A DNA stretch of 6,139 nt from an uncultured Phascolarctobacterium sp. (GTDB taxonomy: Bacteria; Bacillota; Negativicutes; Acidaminococcales; Acidaminococcaceae): contig CALCHC010000008.1 of NCBI GenBank assembly GCA_937901335.1, forward strand, positions 1 to 6,139, read 5' to 3'. Below are positions 5,865 to 6,139 of the stretch, piece by piece. A program made the translations under genes and the position numbers. Every line of letters begins with the position of its first letter. The stretch's first letter is position 1. Under the pieces are notes generated by a model. That model was not told where the DNA came from, did not search any database, and saw only the letters and a list, made by a program, of their open reading frames with translations.

Positions 5865-6139
5865 GTTTTAGTACTCTGTTGGATATTGATAAACTTATAC
5901 CGAGCGCTTCATCGCAACGCACTACAAACTGTTTTAGTACTCTGTTGGATATTGATAAACTTATACGTAAACACGGGTATGAAGATTGTATCAATGGTTT
6001 TAGTACTCTGTTGGATATTGATAAACTTATACGCATGAATGAAGTGATGGCTGAAACTGGATGTTTTAGTACTCTGTTGGATATTGATAAACTTATACAA
6101 GAACGCAGAGCAATCCGCAATGTGGAAGGTTTTAGTACT
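5865..6139 (+). CRISPR. CRISPR array, four full 36-bp repeats plus a truncated fifth; 30-bp spacers; continues past the window
   Basis: Repeats at 5865-5900, 5931-5966, 5997-6032 and 6063-6098 are identical. Each begins GTTTTAGTACTCTG and ends ATAAACTTATAC. A fifth starts at 6129 and is cut by the window edge after 11 bp. The spacers (5901-5930, 5967-5996, 6033-6062, 6099-6128) are all exactly 30 bp and unrelated to one another. The GTTTTAG start and the anti-repeat orientation show that the plus strand is the crRNA strand, so mature crRNAs have spacer 5' and repeat 3'. The array starts 28 bp after the cas2 stop, and absence of repeat decay at this end fits a leader-proximal end. Total spacer number is unknown. 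Confidence 0.98.

Noticed and set aside
5887..5900. Promoter inside each repeat, as in some type II-C arrays
   Set aside because: The repeat end TTATAC lacks an extended -10 TG and has no -35 at suitable distance, so it is weaker than the leader candidate.
5860..6120. Minus-strand open frames over the CRISPR array
   Set aside because: The repeated peptide units are simply the translated CRISPR repeats; 66 bp periodicity keeps the frame open.

Overview
The window is low-GC bacterial DNA with Shine-Dalgarno-led genes, intrinsic terminators and sigma70-type promoters. This suits a Bacillota (Firmicutes) member, possibly a gut Negativicutes or Clostridia, but no ribosomal marker is present and the taxonomic guess is weak. 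Its centrepiece is a complete, apparently functional compact type II-C CRISPR-Cas locus: tracrRNA (minus strand), cas9, cas1, cas2 and the start of a CRISPR array that runs off the right edge.

Left part (1-1260). The window opens in the last 34 codons of a probable AGCS-family sodium:amino-acid symporter. A hairpin that can terminate on both strands separates it from a convergent minus-strand gene (168-800) whose product resembles PBECR4-domain proteins, a predicted nuclease family linked to phages and conflict systems. Upstream of that gene lies about 250 nt of minus-strand DNA with its own promoter, a string of hairpins closed by a terminal helix, and a strong intrinsic terminator. The terminator sits only 13 nt before the gene's Shine-Dalgarno sequence. 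This looks like either a free-standing structured ncRNA or a terminator-controlled leader of the PBECR4-like gene. I could not assign it to a known family.

CRISPR part (1261-6139). The tracrRNA is transcribed leftwards from a near-consensus promoter (TTGACA, 17 nt, TAGAAT) just upstream of cas9, divergently from cas9. It carries two tandem repeat-complementary segments, a nexus-like hairpin, a second hairpin and a perfect terminator. Cas9 (1053 aa) keeps all RuvC and HNH catalytic residues. cas1 overlaps the cas9 end by 40 nt, and cas2 starts at a GTG three bases after the cas1 stop. The absence of csn2 and cas4 gives the minimal II-C set. The array begins 28 bp after cas2 with identical 36-bp repeats and 30-bp spacers. 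The repeat opens with GTTTTAGTACTCTG, the same 14 nt that open the Staphylococcus aureus Cas9 repeat.

How it works together: Cas1-Cas2 add spacers. Array RNA made from the plus strand pairs with the tracrRNA anti-repeat, is presumably cut by RNase III, and loads Cas9. Points worth a second look are the tandem anti-repeats, a possible fold-back of the tracrRNA 5' end on its own anti-repeat, a spacer whose first 14 nt match the cas9 bridge-helix codons, and the unassigned structured RNA.
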